From Oxyruncus cristatus (taxonomy: Eukaryota > Chordata > Aves > Passeriformes > Cotingidae), in NCBI GenBank assembly GCA_013399855.1, contig VXAY01000115.1:186340-250339 (forward strand): a DNA stretch of 64,000 nucleotides, written 5' to 3'. Below are positions 37,301 to 50,322 of the stretch, piece by piece. The notes below the pieces were generated by a model that saw nothing but the letters and a program-made list of their open reading frames with translations, did not search any database and was not told the origin of the DNA. Each line of letters starts with the position of its first letter. The first letter of the stretch is position 1. The position numbers were made by a program, and so were the translations under genes.

Positions 37301-38795
37301 GCTTTTCTATGGGATGCTTGGGAAGAAATCCGAGAAACCTGGTTAAACTTAAAAACAATTTGTAACAAAGTAACTCAATAGAACAGAGTTTAAAGGCCAG
37401 AGAGGAGAGAATGGAGAGGTAAGACATAAAAGGTCACTATGCAAGGACCTCACAAATTCTGAATTGTATGCGTTCTTAACTAAGTTTTAAAAGGGAAGAG
37501 AAGCATACCGAAGTAGCAAAGTGGAACAGAGTCTGGTCTGTTTTGTGCAGATAAAGCTTCCCAAATGTTGTGTATCACTGAGGGAAACAAAGCACAAAAC
37601 CGAAGTTCTTCCGGGAAAAATAAAGACTAAAATCAAGAAATAAACAGGAAAAAACCCCACATTTATCCCCACCTGCTCCTTGCAGTTGCTGGAAATGGAA
37701 CATCTAGGATACATCTGTCTGCACTGGGCAAGCAATTGCTGTTTACCATCCTAGGGGGTTGCCAGGAAAGCACAGGGAGATCATAATCCTCAGAGCATGC
37801 CCCTCTTTTCCATGAAGTATACTCAGTGAAGCTATGATCACTTAGAACACCTGATGATACGCCTCCCCCTGGTAACCAAACCTCTGCTTTTCCCAGATAT
37901 GGCAATCTTAAAAATAAAAAAGCAAGGAAATTGTCCACTCCATTTGTACTGCCGAAATCTGAGTTAGAACAGGTACTCTTATCTCCCAGGATAATGGTTT
38001 CTGTTAACATCCTGGGAAGGGATGCACCCTTGGGAAGTGAGTGCACTCCACAGAGCTGTTCACGGAAAGGCAGAGGTACACACACTGCTTGCTTTCCACC
38101 TCCCACTCTCTTCTGCATTTGGCTCACCATGCATAATAAGAGTAAAAGAGAGGTTGTATTCCCACCTGTTTTGGTGTTCCAGAGATGAGCAAGTATCCCA
38201 AACCGCACACTAATCTCAGTTCAAAGCACACTCTGGTCCTAGACCAAAATTTGCCCCTCCTTATACTTTACAAATGGAATAAGTAGATGGTTGGACACAG
38301 GGGACTCAGGCTGGTGAGACACTATATTAGGACCACTGTTTGGGTCTCCAAATTAAGATGCAGAAGAAGAATCACTCTCTGCCTTAGCCAAATGTAAAGG
38401 GAACATTTTTGCATATTTTTGATATGTGATCTTATCAGCAGCTTTTTCTTTTCAGTAAAATAAATCCTGGTAATTCCACAGCACAGAAATCTGACAGTAC
38501 AGAAAGTAATCTTTGTGATGGCCAAAAGTCTTTGCACAGCATATATTGCAGCTTAGGATAATTATTTATTACTAGTGTTACCACCACTGAGCCTTTAATG
38601 CACTTGCGGCCAGTGGGCAGAAAATAAGCAATCCCTGGTGTCAACGGCAAGAATGCACTTCTTCACATGGCAAGTAACTTTTTAAAGTTCCTGTCAGGCT
38701 GTAATATCTTTCCCCTCCATGCAAGAGTATTAAAACACAAACTTTGGATGTATAAATCAGAGTAGGGTGAGTTCATTCCTGTGCCAGAGGGAGCC
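34368..38795. other. Non-coding stretch with long chance frames
   Basis: Two long minus-strand open frames (36022-36534, 170 codons; 37663-38208, 181 codons) overlap frames on the plus strand. Neither translation shows a domain, repeat or composition that I recognise, and no start context, promoter or polyadenylation signal is associated. Length alone is explained by chance. A TAATTA-containing stretch at 34880-35060 looks enhancer-like but has no direct support. Confidence 0.5.
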
Positions 38796-38860
38796 AAATG
38801 AATCCCAGGGATGCTAAAGCTGGAAGGGGCCTCCTAGATCATCTTGTTCTGCCTCTCTTC
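38796..38860 (-). mobile_element. Possible old CR1 remnant
   Basis: Plus-strand words GAATCCCAGGGATGCTAAAG, CTGGAAGGGGCCTCC and AGATCATCTTGTTCTGCC follow the order of the CR1 3' end read in reverse complement, but with many changes. A different LINE or chance similarity is possible. Confidence 0.45.
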
Positions 38861-39515
38861 CCCTTTCCATTAACAGCTGCTGGTGTCACAAGAGCAGAAT
38901 GTTAAACAGCACAAGTATGGAGAAAGAATACTGGGCTCTCCCCTCTGGCTGCTGAGCAGTTCATTAACATTTTCTACAACGTATTTACTACAGCTTGCTT
39001 TTTCTATACCTTTCCATTTCCTCACACACCATAGCTGATATTCACATCACCTCTACAGTTATGGTGAACCTTCTTTAGCTCAGTTATTCCACTGTAAGCC
39101 TGACCTTCCCTTAGGAATGCCTTTTTCTCCTAATGCACAAAAAGAATTTTCCTTTTTCTGCTTTCAGCCCGTTGCACCTTTTAAATACTCAATAATTCCT
39201 TCCCATCTTTACTGTCACTGTAGTTAGGATATTTATAGGCGAGTGCATCCCTTCCTTATTGTTTCAGTACATAGGCATGGAAGTGATGGATAAGATAAAT
39301 AGGCAAGCTGAGGAATCACAAGGGAGACTTGCAAAGCCATAAAGAGGGATTATCCATCCAAAGTGCAAGCATGTGTGTATGCACACAGGTGTTCAAATGC
39401 AGAAGGAAAGAGAAAGGATTTTCAGCAGGGCTAATATTCCTCCATGAGGAATGATTCTTTTAGGATGCTTTGAGAGCAGTGAGGTGGGTCTATCAGTATG
39501 CAATTTTATTTATTC
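38861..39515. other. Non-coding stretch, nothing distinct
   Basis: Unique A/T-leaning sequence between the possible CR1 remnant and the minus-strand open frame. I see no feature in it. Confidence 0.6.
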
Positions 39516-39782
39516 CTACTTCACAGAAACAATCACTCTGGAGAGGAAATAAGTCATCGGAGGGGTGATCCTGTCCACCTCCTTGCCATTAGTCACCGCA
39601 TAATAATACTTCATGTTTTCTGCATTTAGGTCTTCCAAAGGGTGCTCTCTCTTCCCCATATTTCTTATCTCAGTAATATGCTTATTAAAGCCTTTGAATA
39701 TCTTTAGACCATTTGCCTGTATTAGCTTCCTGCTTTCTGAATACCAGAGTACTTTCCCAGCGCTCTTGTGATACATCATCTG
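39516..39782 (-). CDS. Unrecognised protein-like open frame, possible exon
   Basis: An 87-codon frame starts with two Met codons at 39779 and ends with TAG at 39516-39518. Its translation is hydrophilic, rich in Lys, Glu, Asn and Tyr, with no Cys, unlike the Cys/Ser/Leu-rich chance frames elsewhere in the window. By hand count about 70 percent of first codon positions are purines, as in many real genes. A moderate splice-acceptor word (CCTTCGTTCAG) sits just before the first Met. AATAAATAAA (plus-strand 39505-39514) follows one base after the stop. An in-frame TAG lies eight codons before the first Met. I do not recognise the protein. Chance remains the more likely explanation. Confidence 0.2.
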   Translation of the reverse strand, partial: QMMYHKSAGKVLWYSESRKLIQANGLKIFKGFNKHITEIRNMGKREHPLEDLNAENMKYYYAVTNGKEVDRITPPMTYFLSRVIVSVK

Positions 39783-42700
39783 AACGAAGGCTGGCTTTTC
39801 CTATTATGCAAATATTATTTTACTGAGAGTTTGATCTGCTTTCATGTATATTAAAGGGTATAACAGCTATTACTGTTATCAGGAGCTGCGACTTGCTTAT
39901 TCCTGAAACAAATAATGGTAATGCTGATGGTAGAAGCTTAGTAAAAGATATTGTATGCAAAAAAAGTGTTGGAAAAATAAAAAAGGTCCACTATGTCCTG
40001 AGGAAATGGCTCGCTGTTTCCTCTAGCTGAACAATTTAAGTATTGCTAAATATCAAGTTTTAACCACTATAAAAACTTGACTGGATGGTCTGGCATGGGT
40101 TTTAGGTTTAGTTCAGGTCTGTTTTTTTGAAAAAGCCTTTTTTTTCCGTGTAGTTCAAAGCTCCATAAAGTAGGTGCAGAGATGGTACCATAGCAACCAC
40201 AAGAAAGTAAGTTTAAACACTGAGAAAATGAGCTTTTTGCTTTCTAATAGCAGAGCTTTCATATTCATATCTTCTTGCTGGGTTTGAAACACCTGTTTCT
40301 ATTTCAGCTGACTTTGCTGAGAGAACAGAAGCTGTATGGCATTACTGAAGTACAATTAAATAAACCCGTTTTCTGTGAATATTCTTTGGTCATGGACAAA
40401 CAGAAAACTGAATTTTGAATGGTGATGAATTAATTTAAAAACTAAATTACATTTCCTTGAAACGGAAGGTGGTTTTTTTGGTATGAAACAGAATTGGTTC
40501 CCACAATGGATCCAAGAATAAACCTATTTTTTCCCGCTGACTCAGGAAAATCAAGTAAATCCAAACAATCACTACTGTGATTTTCTTAAATCAGTTTTGA
40601 GGCTTTCTGCCCTGTCTGCACAATAATGTGGATTTTGTCAGAACAGCTGAGGGACTGAGAGTTCAGTGTTCTGGCACATTGTTGACTTGTTCTGTTTACC
40701 TGCTTTGGGTTTAAGGCCGTGACTCATCTTGGATTTGCATCTTTTTTTTTTAAAGATCTTGGTGTCTGGAAAAGCGAGTGTGAAATACTGATTTAAATAG
40801 CATCTCCTTCTAGTAACATGCCTGTGTGGCCACATAACAAGAAAGGCAAGGGACAATAATCGATGAAGACTTTTTAACTAAAAGACTCAAAAAAAGTTTA
40901 TCTTGAATCCTTTTGCCTTCTCCATTACATTTTTAAGTAGGATAATTCGTCCTGTCAATGTATTAAGCTGAACAGTTACAGAAGATCTTAGAGTCATAGA
41001 AAGTGTACCCACCAGGCACACCCTCAAATTTTGATTTATCCCCAAATGAAATGATTTCTACCCAACAGGAATCTCACTATCCCCACACTACAGTTAATGA
41101 CTAGTGAACTTTGGGTGAAAATACACATGTATCTGACCAATTCTCCCCCTTCCAAGCAGTCAGCCTCCCAAACACGCACCAAGACCTCTTGTAACAGAAA
41201 AAAACAGTCCCAAATCCACCATTTTGCAATTGTGTGCCCTCCTTGTTAGTGTGGGAACGTGTGAGGCAAAGAGACATGCCCTGGAACCTGGATCCCTGTC
41301 AGACATATTGTGGTGCCTCTGAAAGGCAAAGATTGGGATGAAAAAGCAGGAAATAAATGAGCAGAGCTCCTGGACGTTGGTATGATGGCTGAGCTTGTCT
41401 GGGACCTGGAGAGCTTCCAGCCCCAGCGCTGTGGAGGGGAGCTGAAGAGCCGACAGCTGCTGCACTTGACCCCCCGCAATTCCGCAATTTCCCACTGCCT
41501 GCCGGGCCCAGCTGGGGCCAGGGGTGCTCAGGGGCCCCCTGGGGTGATCACACACCCATGGCCCCTGTGCCAGCATGGACAGAGAGCTGCAGGACTTGTG
41601 CAGGATGCAAATAGTTCCCTATTCTTGTACCGTAAATGCAAATATTACACTTCCTCTCCACTTTTCCATACCCGATTTCCACAGAAACCACATCAAATTG
41701 AGAAGTTCTTGAAGAGGTTTTGGCTCCATCACTGTGAAGCAGCAACCTGCTACCACTTAGAAATCAAACCTCAAAACTTGTAACTTCAGTTCATCTTTTG
41801 CATGACCAAGCCAAAACTTTAAGTTTTCCTTTCCCAACAATGATTCTGTTGGCAGCACTTCAGTTGTTCTCCACGTAACATTATAATTCCTCACAGCAAC
41901 CTGTGCAAAGCCTTTGAAGTTATGGAGCTTTACAATGGACCTAAAACTCTTCGGTCCAGGTTACAGCAGGATTCTCCAAATGCCAGTTACGCCAACGGGC
42001 TGCGGTTATGCAGAGCAGAGCTCTGAAGAACACACTGATATCCCCACCCCACACCTCCTTCACACCTCACGGAAGGCAGCTCCGCTGCCATAATCAGTGC
42101 TCCTATTTATGGCTTACATCATTTTTCAGTACGTGCTATTGACACATCTCCGTTTTCCCTATCCATTTTGTATCGTAGTGTCATTACTGATGACTTATTA
42201 GCAGTAAAATAACACCAGTACAAAGAACAGCTGTGTTGGAACAAGGTATTGATTATTGAATAATACGTTATTAAAAATGTGAAGTATTCATATTTTTTGA
42301 CAAGCGTGTTAGAGGCAGCAGTTGTTCTACAGTTAGAGCTGGAGTTTCCTCTTACAAGATTAATTTACTTTTCCAATTAAGAAATCTTGGAAATATATAT
42401 ACTTTAATTAGCTGGAATTTACTAAAATCTGCATTCTGTCAAAAAAGGCAATGTGTGAATGAAATCTTTTCTCCTTGATCATTACATTTTCCAGACTACA
42501 GTCAGAAGAGGGAGAAAGGAAAGAGGATCAGGTAGTGACTACATCCTGGCCTGAAGTAGGAAGGAAAAGGTTCATCCAGTCCACTAAAGTAGAACATGCG
42601 ACACGAAAAAATAGACTTCTTGATTCCGAACTCATTTAGCAAATAAAGAGTAAATAACTAAGGAGGAAGGAAATGGAGAGACTTCATACATTAGGAAGTT

Positions 42701-45700
42701 CTTGACTGAATGCTGGAGCTTCCAGTTGCCCAGTGGCCACGTGTACGTCTGTCAACGCCACGTCTGGCTCCAGTGCAGTCGGATGCAATTCTGTTAGTGA
42801 CACAACATTTGAAATGCCAGGCTTGAATTTAGCCCTAAATAGAACAGAAATTATACTTGCTAAGAAAATATTAAGCTCCCTTCTTTCTCATCCTCCCTTT
42901 AAATAGTCTGTGTGACCAGGAAAAACGATGCTCTGGAAAGCCTCCAATAAATTTATCAGAGTTCATTTTTAATTGTTCTGTGAGATCTAAATACATGTAT
43001 TCTTCTATTTACCAACATAGAGGCTTGTTCAGAAATATTTATTTTACATCCTGTGTTTACAGAAGCTGGAAATGTTTAATTATTTAACCAGTGTTAAACA
43101 ATGTCTATTGAGAACATAAATATTCAAATCTAAGAAATGGTTATACATAAATACTCCATTGCTATTTTAAATAAGGATAATATAAATTGATGGATACAAG
43201 TGCAACAAAGTGTCATTAACTCACTTTTAAATAAGCACTGAACGTGCAAATTAATGAGATGTGAACTCCCCAGAAGTGCAGAAAAACACTTTCTGCCAAA
43301 TATCATATTAGCTAAGAGCTGAAAATTGTCATTTACAGAGCAGAGACGCTTCCATTAACTGCACTTTCCTATTATTCTTCTCTTTCACTGAATCTGCCTA
43401 TTTTTGGAGCTTGACTAGCACAGACAGCAACAACCTGCTCTTTCCCTATTCTTTCCAGATTCCTGAAGCAGTGGAGAGCAGAAAATGAGGCATATGGCTC
43501 AGAGAGGAGGTGCTGGCTGCCAGCACAGACTTCCACAGCAGCAACAGGAGAGCCCCTAAAGCTGCATCTGGACCCCCAGGTGGGGACCAGGCTTCAGGTA
43601 CGAGACCTGGATCAAAAATTTAATTCAGATTTAAAAAAAATACCCAACTCCAAATTATTTATATGCCAAAATATTTGATAGCCCATATTGAAGTTCTGGA
43701 CAAAGACTTACATTTTTTTATTTCACACCTCACTGTATTCCTTAGCTGTTTCCAAGCCAGCTGTTGGGAACAGGATTAACCTTGGCATCTCTCATTATAA
43801 AAGATATTTTTGGACTGCAGAGTCACTCTTTCTACCTCTTTGCAATCTCTTCTCACACAACAGTCCGGATTCATGCTGCACCTCCTGTCCATCCCCAGTG
43901 AGTTATGGCATCCAGTGAGATCATACCACAGACACCTAAAATACCCTTGCTGTCCTCCTTTGTTCTGCTATGATTCTTTGACAGATGGAAAGAGGATTCT
44001 CATCCCTACAGGGGCAGTGCAACATATGCAGTGGGCAGAACAACTACTTCTGTTTCTGTTCCTGTTGGTTGCTTTTCTTTCCTACCCCATGAAGATTTCC
44101 AAGATGACAGGGATGAAAAAATCCTGTAAGTCTCCCTGGACCACTTTTGTTGGTAAACAGTGAAACAAGGAGTGCCTCACTGACTGAACTCCAGGGTTGA
44201 GTACAGCATTTGCAGTGGGGCTTGTCATTAGTGTCATTACTGGAACAGAGATTAAGAAAAAATAAATTTAACCATCACTGTACTTACACAACTTAGGCGA
44301 GGTAATACAGGGGAGATGTCGGTCAAAATCTGGGAATTTATCTCCTGAGACTAAATCACTCAACTCCAATCCAGCTGAATTATTTAAGGACATTTGTAAG
44401 TATTTGTCATTGCCTGAAACACCAGGGACACTAATACTTTTTAACTGTAGACATGTAACTATGAGGCTCCCACTCCTCCAAAAGGGGAGCTTGCCTCCCT
44501 CCCGTCACTCCAGATAAACTTAGACCTCCATACCCTCATTCATGTCCAGCACAGACAACGTGAACAGCTTATTCTGATGCAAATCTACAACAGTGCTCAT
44601 GAAGCAGGTGAATACATACAGGAGAGAAATTTAGTATATGAGGTTATTTTAAAGGAGCATGGACATTTCCATGCTTCAGCTACCTAGGAGGCTGAGAGAG
44701 ATTGAAGTCCAGAGCCTTGTGCTGACAACACATCAAACCCAGAGAAGCACAGCAGTAAATGAAAGCATAATGATAAGTCCACCCATGCGTTCCACAGGAA
44801 AGAAATTCCAGACAGAATCAGAAATGCAGATGATTTCACTGCACCCCAGACGCATCCGGCCACAAACCCTGTTCCCAGGACTGATACCGCAGACTTGGTC
44901 CTTTTTTTTATGGTTTTTTTGAACTGACTTTATTAAAGGACAGTCCTTGCTGTGACTCAGTGGCTGAACAGAGCATTGTAAGCCAAAATGTGACATTTTT
45001 CCCCCCTACAACTTACAACTGGGTAATCTACAAAATTAATTTCCTTCACCTTTAACGAGGTGCTGTTCTGTGGCCGGGTGTGCATTATTGTGTGTATTAG
45101 TCACAGCCTGACTGAAGGGAAATGTGGCATCAAATTTATGGTAACAGCAATTTTCCTTAAAGTACATCCACACAGATGGACTGGCAGCCCCCTGATACAT
45201 GGTTTTAAACTATCTTTTATACAATATTGCCCTCTATGGGAGCCCAAGATGTAACAGATTTGAAATATGCACGCTGCTGTTCTTCTGTCCTGTTCATTTT
45301 CTTGAGCATAGTATCTCCTTGCCTAAAACACTTTTCTTGTTAACATAAAAGCTTTATGCCACCAGGAAAAAAAAAAAAAACAAACTACCTCCTATCCTCT
45401 CCTCACTTAATGCATTTCTTTTGAGCCTACATTTCGCATTGTAACAAATCACTATTATTGGTGTTTAGCTTTTATATAATAGTTTCAGTTCAGAGACCCC
45501 TGCTTGGAGAGTGTATGCCTCTCTGCTATGCTTAAACAACAACAAGTAAACAAAAACCAAAGTACTCACAGCCCAGGAGCCACATCACTGGTATGAATAT
45601 TCAAAATGTTATTTACCTATTATTTCTAAGTGCCCAAAAGTCTTCAGAGAGCAAACAGCCAGCTCCAAAATGTCATTAAAGATAGAAACAGATATTTTCC

Positions 45701-48700
45701 AATGTAACCTGCTGAGCATGAGTGCCATGGGTAAAGAAGGAATGAGCATGATAAAGGAGTATAATGGTCAAACATTAAGAGCTTAATTCACTTGGAGTGC
45801 TCTCAACTCTTGATTACCCCATCCACGTTTTTCGTTGATCATTTTAATTAAGTCACCTTTATTTTCTTCCCATGAGAAAAAGATATTTTTTACAGAAATC
45901 TCAGTATCAAGATGATTGTTTGAAGAACAGTGAACAGAGGACATTGCTCACATTGAACTGTATTGCACAGTCAAAAAAAAACCCCCAGTCATCCCTTCTC
46001 CTGATATTTCCAGAGTAGTGCTGAAAGTCTGCAAGCAATTCCTACCTCAGGGAAAGAGAATCCATAGCAGTTAGACACTAAAAGCATTTCTTTAGCTTAT
46101 TAACTGTTCTAACAGATGTTGTAGACAGATTTCACATGTCCAAATAAAGTAAATGTAATTCAGTTCAATGTAAATATAACATCATGATCTTGGTTTCCTT
46201 TGTCAGACTATAACATTGTCAAGTCTTTTGGGCTCCCTTTTCTCGAACCCAGGTCTCTGTGAGTTTTGGGGGTTTTTTATTTGTTTAGAGACACAGCATA
46301 GTCACATCAGTCTAAAAATAGACCTCAGAGGGCATTCTTCCATCTCACAGGCCATACTTCCATCTCCCATTTTACTGTGATCTGTCACATTCCATGGTTT
46401 GGGGTGGCTTTTGGAGAGTTTTGTGGCCCACAAGAGAAATACCATTCCCAGAGCACCAGATTAGGAAATCAATTTTCCTCAAAAGGGAAGACATCTTTTA
46501 GCACCACGGACCTGCCTCAGAGCAGTGGCAATTTGCAAAGGAGAGGGTCAGAGAAGAGAACAGCACTGATTCACAAAGGACTGGTGCCACATCAGGATTT
46601 CCCCCGTCCCAGTTGGAATATCAGCACCACATAAAGCAGAAAAAAAATGATAATGGGATGATCTAAAATTAAAAAAAAACACAAACAAAAAAAAAAAGCT
46701 CAGAGCTGAAACAAAACACTCTGGGCAAAAGGATCCATTTATTCCAGTAAAGCTAGAATACCAGCTAGAGAGTGGTTTAGCAATGGATTTTTCACTTTGG
46801 GGCTTTTTTTTAAGTTTCAAATTATGGTATATAAAAAGGTATACTTGTGAGCGCTAACCTAGGGAAAAAAGTCATCCTTAGAATGCAATGGAAGTTTGAT
46901 ATCAGGATCGCAAGGACAGAAAAGTAAAAAGTGAAAGATAAATGCTCTTTGTAGTTTCTCCTTTGTAACTCATTCCTGGTTTCACCTTTTATTCAGAAGT
47001 AGATCAGAGTATTTGAAGAGCCTCTGTAGATGTGGCAAAGGGGAATCCCATTGCAGCTTGGGTCTAATTAAGCTACTCTGTGAATCATTCCATAGTTTGA
47101 CTAACTCAAAAAATTAAAAAAAAAAATCACTTGAACCCTTGGTTTAATGTATTAAGCTCCTTAACTTTTAGTAATCAAGGAAGAAATGCTTAGTATTAAG
47201 ATTTGTATGCTCTCACTTCATGTTCTGGATGATGCCCTTTGTGATAACTGCTTTGGCAGCAGCTGGTTTGCATTCCTCTTTGTGAGGAGTCACCTTCCTC
47301 TACACATCTTACCAGCCCTGCTAGAGCTTCACTGTTCATACTGTTCTCTTGCCTGAGCTGTTAACCACTGGATCCTCAAGGAGTGGATCTGCAGTACTGA
47401 CTTATCCATTAGGAAAACATGCTACAGTGATACAAACCCCACTGTTCTCTCTTGACTTAGAAAGCCACCAAAGCTCAGATAAGCAGCTGGCATGTGACAA
47501 CAATGCTGGTGTTACACAGAGGTAGTTGTTCCATTTTATGGAAGTCACCAAGCAGCACAAACCATGGTGGGTTGTCCAGACATCATCAGGAGCTCATAAA
47601 TAGATCCGCTCAAGTTCATGTGGGGAATGGCAGAGGAGTGCCCAGGTTTGAAAGGAGCTCCTCAAGGTGCTGTAAAACACTGCTGTACAGAACGTGTGAC
47701 CATTTACATGGCCCTGATTTAATCCAGCCTCAACTCAGGTTGTGAGCAGGCACTGGAGACAAGTACCACTGCAGGTGCAGAGTGGGATGACAACAACTGC
47801 TGTCCGGAATACTGGGAATGAGAAAAACCACCCGATGATCTCCGACAAAGCCTACCCTTTGTGAGTCATGCAGGAAAGAAAGTAAATGATTCTTTATGCT
47901 TCCACAGAGAGGGGAAATGGGAGCATGACTGCAGGTTCTAGATCTAGGTTTGTGACACAGTGCAGTGGGGGCACCAGCAAGCTTTTCTGGGTGAGGCAGT
48001 CTGGTGAATTGGACCTGCACCTGGTTTTAGTTTAGTTTTTGCAAGGATATAAAATATAGATTGACTTGTTTACCTGCAAAGAGGTCCCAGGAAGAGCGAT
48101 CATGAGAACAGACCATACAGGACACAGCTCCCATACAATGTGAGGTGTTACAGGTGCAAACACAAATCACAAAGGGACTGAGCAGAACAGGAACCTTCTC
48201 TAGTGCTCCAGTCTCTCCTGCTACAAGAAAGTGGCCTGGGGAAAAAAAGTTCTTCTCTTTCTAAGCTCCAGTCCTACCCCCATTTACTTTCTAGGAGCTT
48301 TCTGCTGACTTCAGGCTGAAGTCAAACCCAGGAAGGATCTGTAAGGAAACTTGTGGGACAGAGCCCAGAGGTTTTATGGATACACAAAGACATGCTTCTC
48401 TCCCACACAACACGAACCCTTGCCTCAGTGCCACTCAGGGAGTGGTGACACAGATCAGGCTGTGGTTCAAGCAGAGACTCACTTTTTGCTTGATGGTATC
48501 TCAGTAACAGTTCTTGAAAGACCACAGTTTATGTTTTCACAGTTGAGTAAGCACTTAAGACATAAAACAGTAATGTAATTAGAGAGATGTGGAGCAGCTC
48601 TAATGCTGGATGTTAATGAATGTATGTTGGTTTAACAGATATTTCAATGTTAGTTTATATCACCACCCTTTCTGAAACTAATACATCCGAAGCCTTACAA

Positions 48701-49269
48701 GAACAAAGCCACAGCAGGATATCAAAGTTATCTTACAAAGGAATAAAAAGTGTAAGATAAAGGTCATTACAGAGCTGGTGTGCACTGATTTGCCTTTATC
48801 ATCTCCAGAAATGTGTCCAGCTATAAACAAGGGAGGATGATAGAAGCTGAAGTAGAGACTCTGCCGGTGGAGAAAGTCAGCAGTCAGGGAATTTAGTTCA
48901 TTTCTACTTTTTTTTTTATTTTACTTTAGGACCATGCAGAGCATTTTTGCTGTTGATGGTATTGCAAATCAGTGCTTCATGCTCAAGTGGACTACTAGGA
49001 GCATATTCCCCCCTGTCATCTGGGAAATCAGAATAGCCTGTGACAAGGCAGGCACTCACAGCAGAAGACACAAATGCCTTTACTGAGTTGTGGTGCACGA
49101 AACCCAGCTCCAAGTCTTATCTATATTTCATCCCTACATTTCTGAGTATGTAAAACCTCTAACAAATTTTGATTCAGAGCCAAAACATCCAGATTAAAAA
49201 CCCCAACTTACTGAGACATCAAGAAAGCCAAACAGACTTTGCTTAATGAATTATATGAACACTTGAAAA
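39783..49269. other. Non-coding stretch, no gene recognised
   Basis: No supported exon. A G/C-richer patch at 41390-41590 gives overlapping frames on both strands, one with a collagen-like run of Gly-Pro by chance. AT-rich motif-dense stretches at about 42960-43330 and 45770-45870 (TTGATTAC, TTTTAATTAAG) look like conserved non-coding DNA but cannot be tested here. A runs occur at about 45366-45379 and 46670-46697. No clear CR1 copy was found. Confidence 0.5.
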
Positions 49270-49358
49270 CTAAAAAAAAACCCAAAAAAACAAAAAAAAA
49301 AACAAACCTAAAAACAAACAAAAAAAAACACCAAACCCAAAACAACAAAACCCAAACC
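49270..49358. repeat. A-rich simple repeat
   Basis: Irregular A runs interrupted by C, such as CAAAAAAA and ACAAACAAA, make up almost the whole stretch. No retroposon body is recognisable on its left. Confidence 0.85.
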
Positions 49359-49990
49359 ACATTCTGGTATGCCTCTATGTTTTTTTCACTTTTGATGTGA
49401 GTATTTATGTTCTGCTTATGTCAAGGAGCTGCTGGAGAATTAAGTCTAATCTATAACTCTCATAAGTTGTCATAGTTCCTCTGAAATCAACGGATGTTTT
49501 GACAATTTACACCATCTGAGGCACTGCTCTGTGTGTTTAATAAAAGACAATGCTGTTTAATTACAGGTGAGTTCATAAGAAGCTCAAGAAAAAGCTGGTC
49601 CTTTCAGGAACAGTCATTTTTTTTTTTGTTCTTTTAAACTCATTATGAAGTTCAGTGTCAGAAGCCATCTTTCTTTCAGTAAAGACCAAAAATGTGTCTT
49701 TAGCTGAAAGACACAATTCTGTGTATTGTAGTGAACTTAATTTTGAAGAGCTTTGAGGTGGTTTTGGAGACTAGTAGGGAGATACCTGTTCCAGTGTCAT
49801 CAGAGCACTGAGATAACAGGTGAGAAGACTGGAGGCAGTCAGAGATCACAAAAGCTCATCGTGAGACCAACAGAACATCAATTCAAACACCCCAGTATTT
49901 TTAGATAGTCTAGAAGAGTGAACCAGGGAGGTACCACATATTACATGTACTAATTTCTGAAAGGATTTGCTTGCTATTGATCATATTTAG
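49359..49990. other. Non-coding stretch, nothing distinct
   Basis: Unique sequence between the A-rich repeat and the CR1 fragment. A T run lies at about 49617-49628. I see no gene or regulatory signature. Confidence 0.6.
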
Positions 49991-50083
49991 GAACATGGTT
50001 TAGTGATGGCCCTGGCAGTGCTGGGTTAACCGTAACCTTAAAGGTCTTTTCCAACCTAAAGGCTTCTATGATTCTATGTTTCT
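49991..50083 (+). mobile_element. CR1 LINE, short 3' tail fragment
   Basis: The plus strand reads TGATGGCCCTGGCAGTGCTG, GGTTAACCGTAACCTTAAAG, GTCTTTTCCAACCTAAA and ends CTATGATTCTATGTTTCT. This is the CR1 3' untranslated end and its 8-bp-type tail. Only about 90 bases remain. Confidence 0.93.
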
Positions 50084-50224
50084 AAGCACAGAACTGCAGG
50101 AATTGTGTTTTTCCACTTCATAAAGTGCTGTGAAGATGAATACATTACAAACATGTGGGCAGATATTGTAGGGATAGGTGTGTAAGCTCCAAGAGAATTT
50201 GGACAGAACATAGAAACATTTAGT

Positions 50225-50322
50225 TCCACAACCCAAACAAACCAACAACAGCAAAAAAACCAAACACCAACCAACCAAAACTCTCTCTACAGGGCCAAAC
50301 AAACCAAACCACCAAACCCACA
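50225..50322. repeat. A/C-rich simple sequence
   Basis: Irregular CCAAAC and CAACC units, interrupted once by a short CTCTCTCTACAGGG segment. It begins about 140 bp right of the CR1 tail. On the opposite strand it is a G/T-rich tract. Confidence 0.7.

Noticed and set aside
37663..38208. 181-codon minus-strand open frame
   Set aside because: Translation has no recognisable domain. My rough estimate is about one random frame of this length in 64 kb over six frames.
40988..41020. GAGTCATAGAA, CR1-tail-like word
   Set aside because: No adjoining CR1 body; an 11-base match is not enough.
41382..41783. 133-codon frame with a collagen-like Gly-Pro stretch
   Set aside because: Only a few Gly-X-Y steps, produced by a local GC-rich patch; no continuing triplet pattern.
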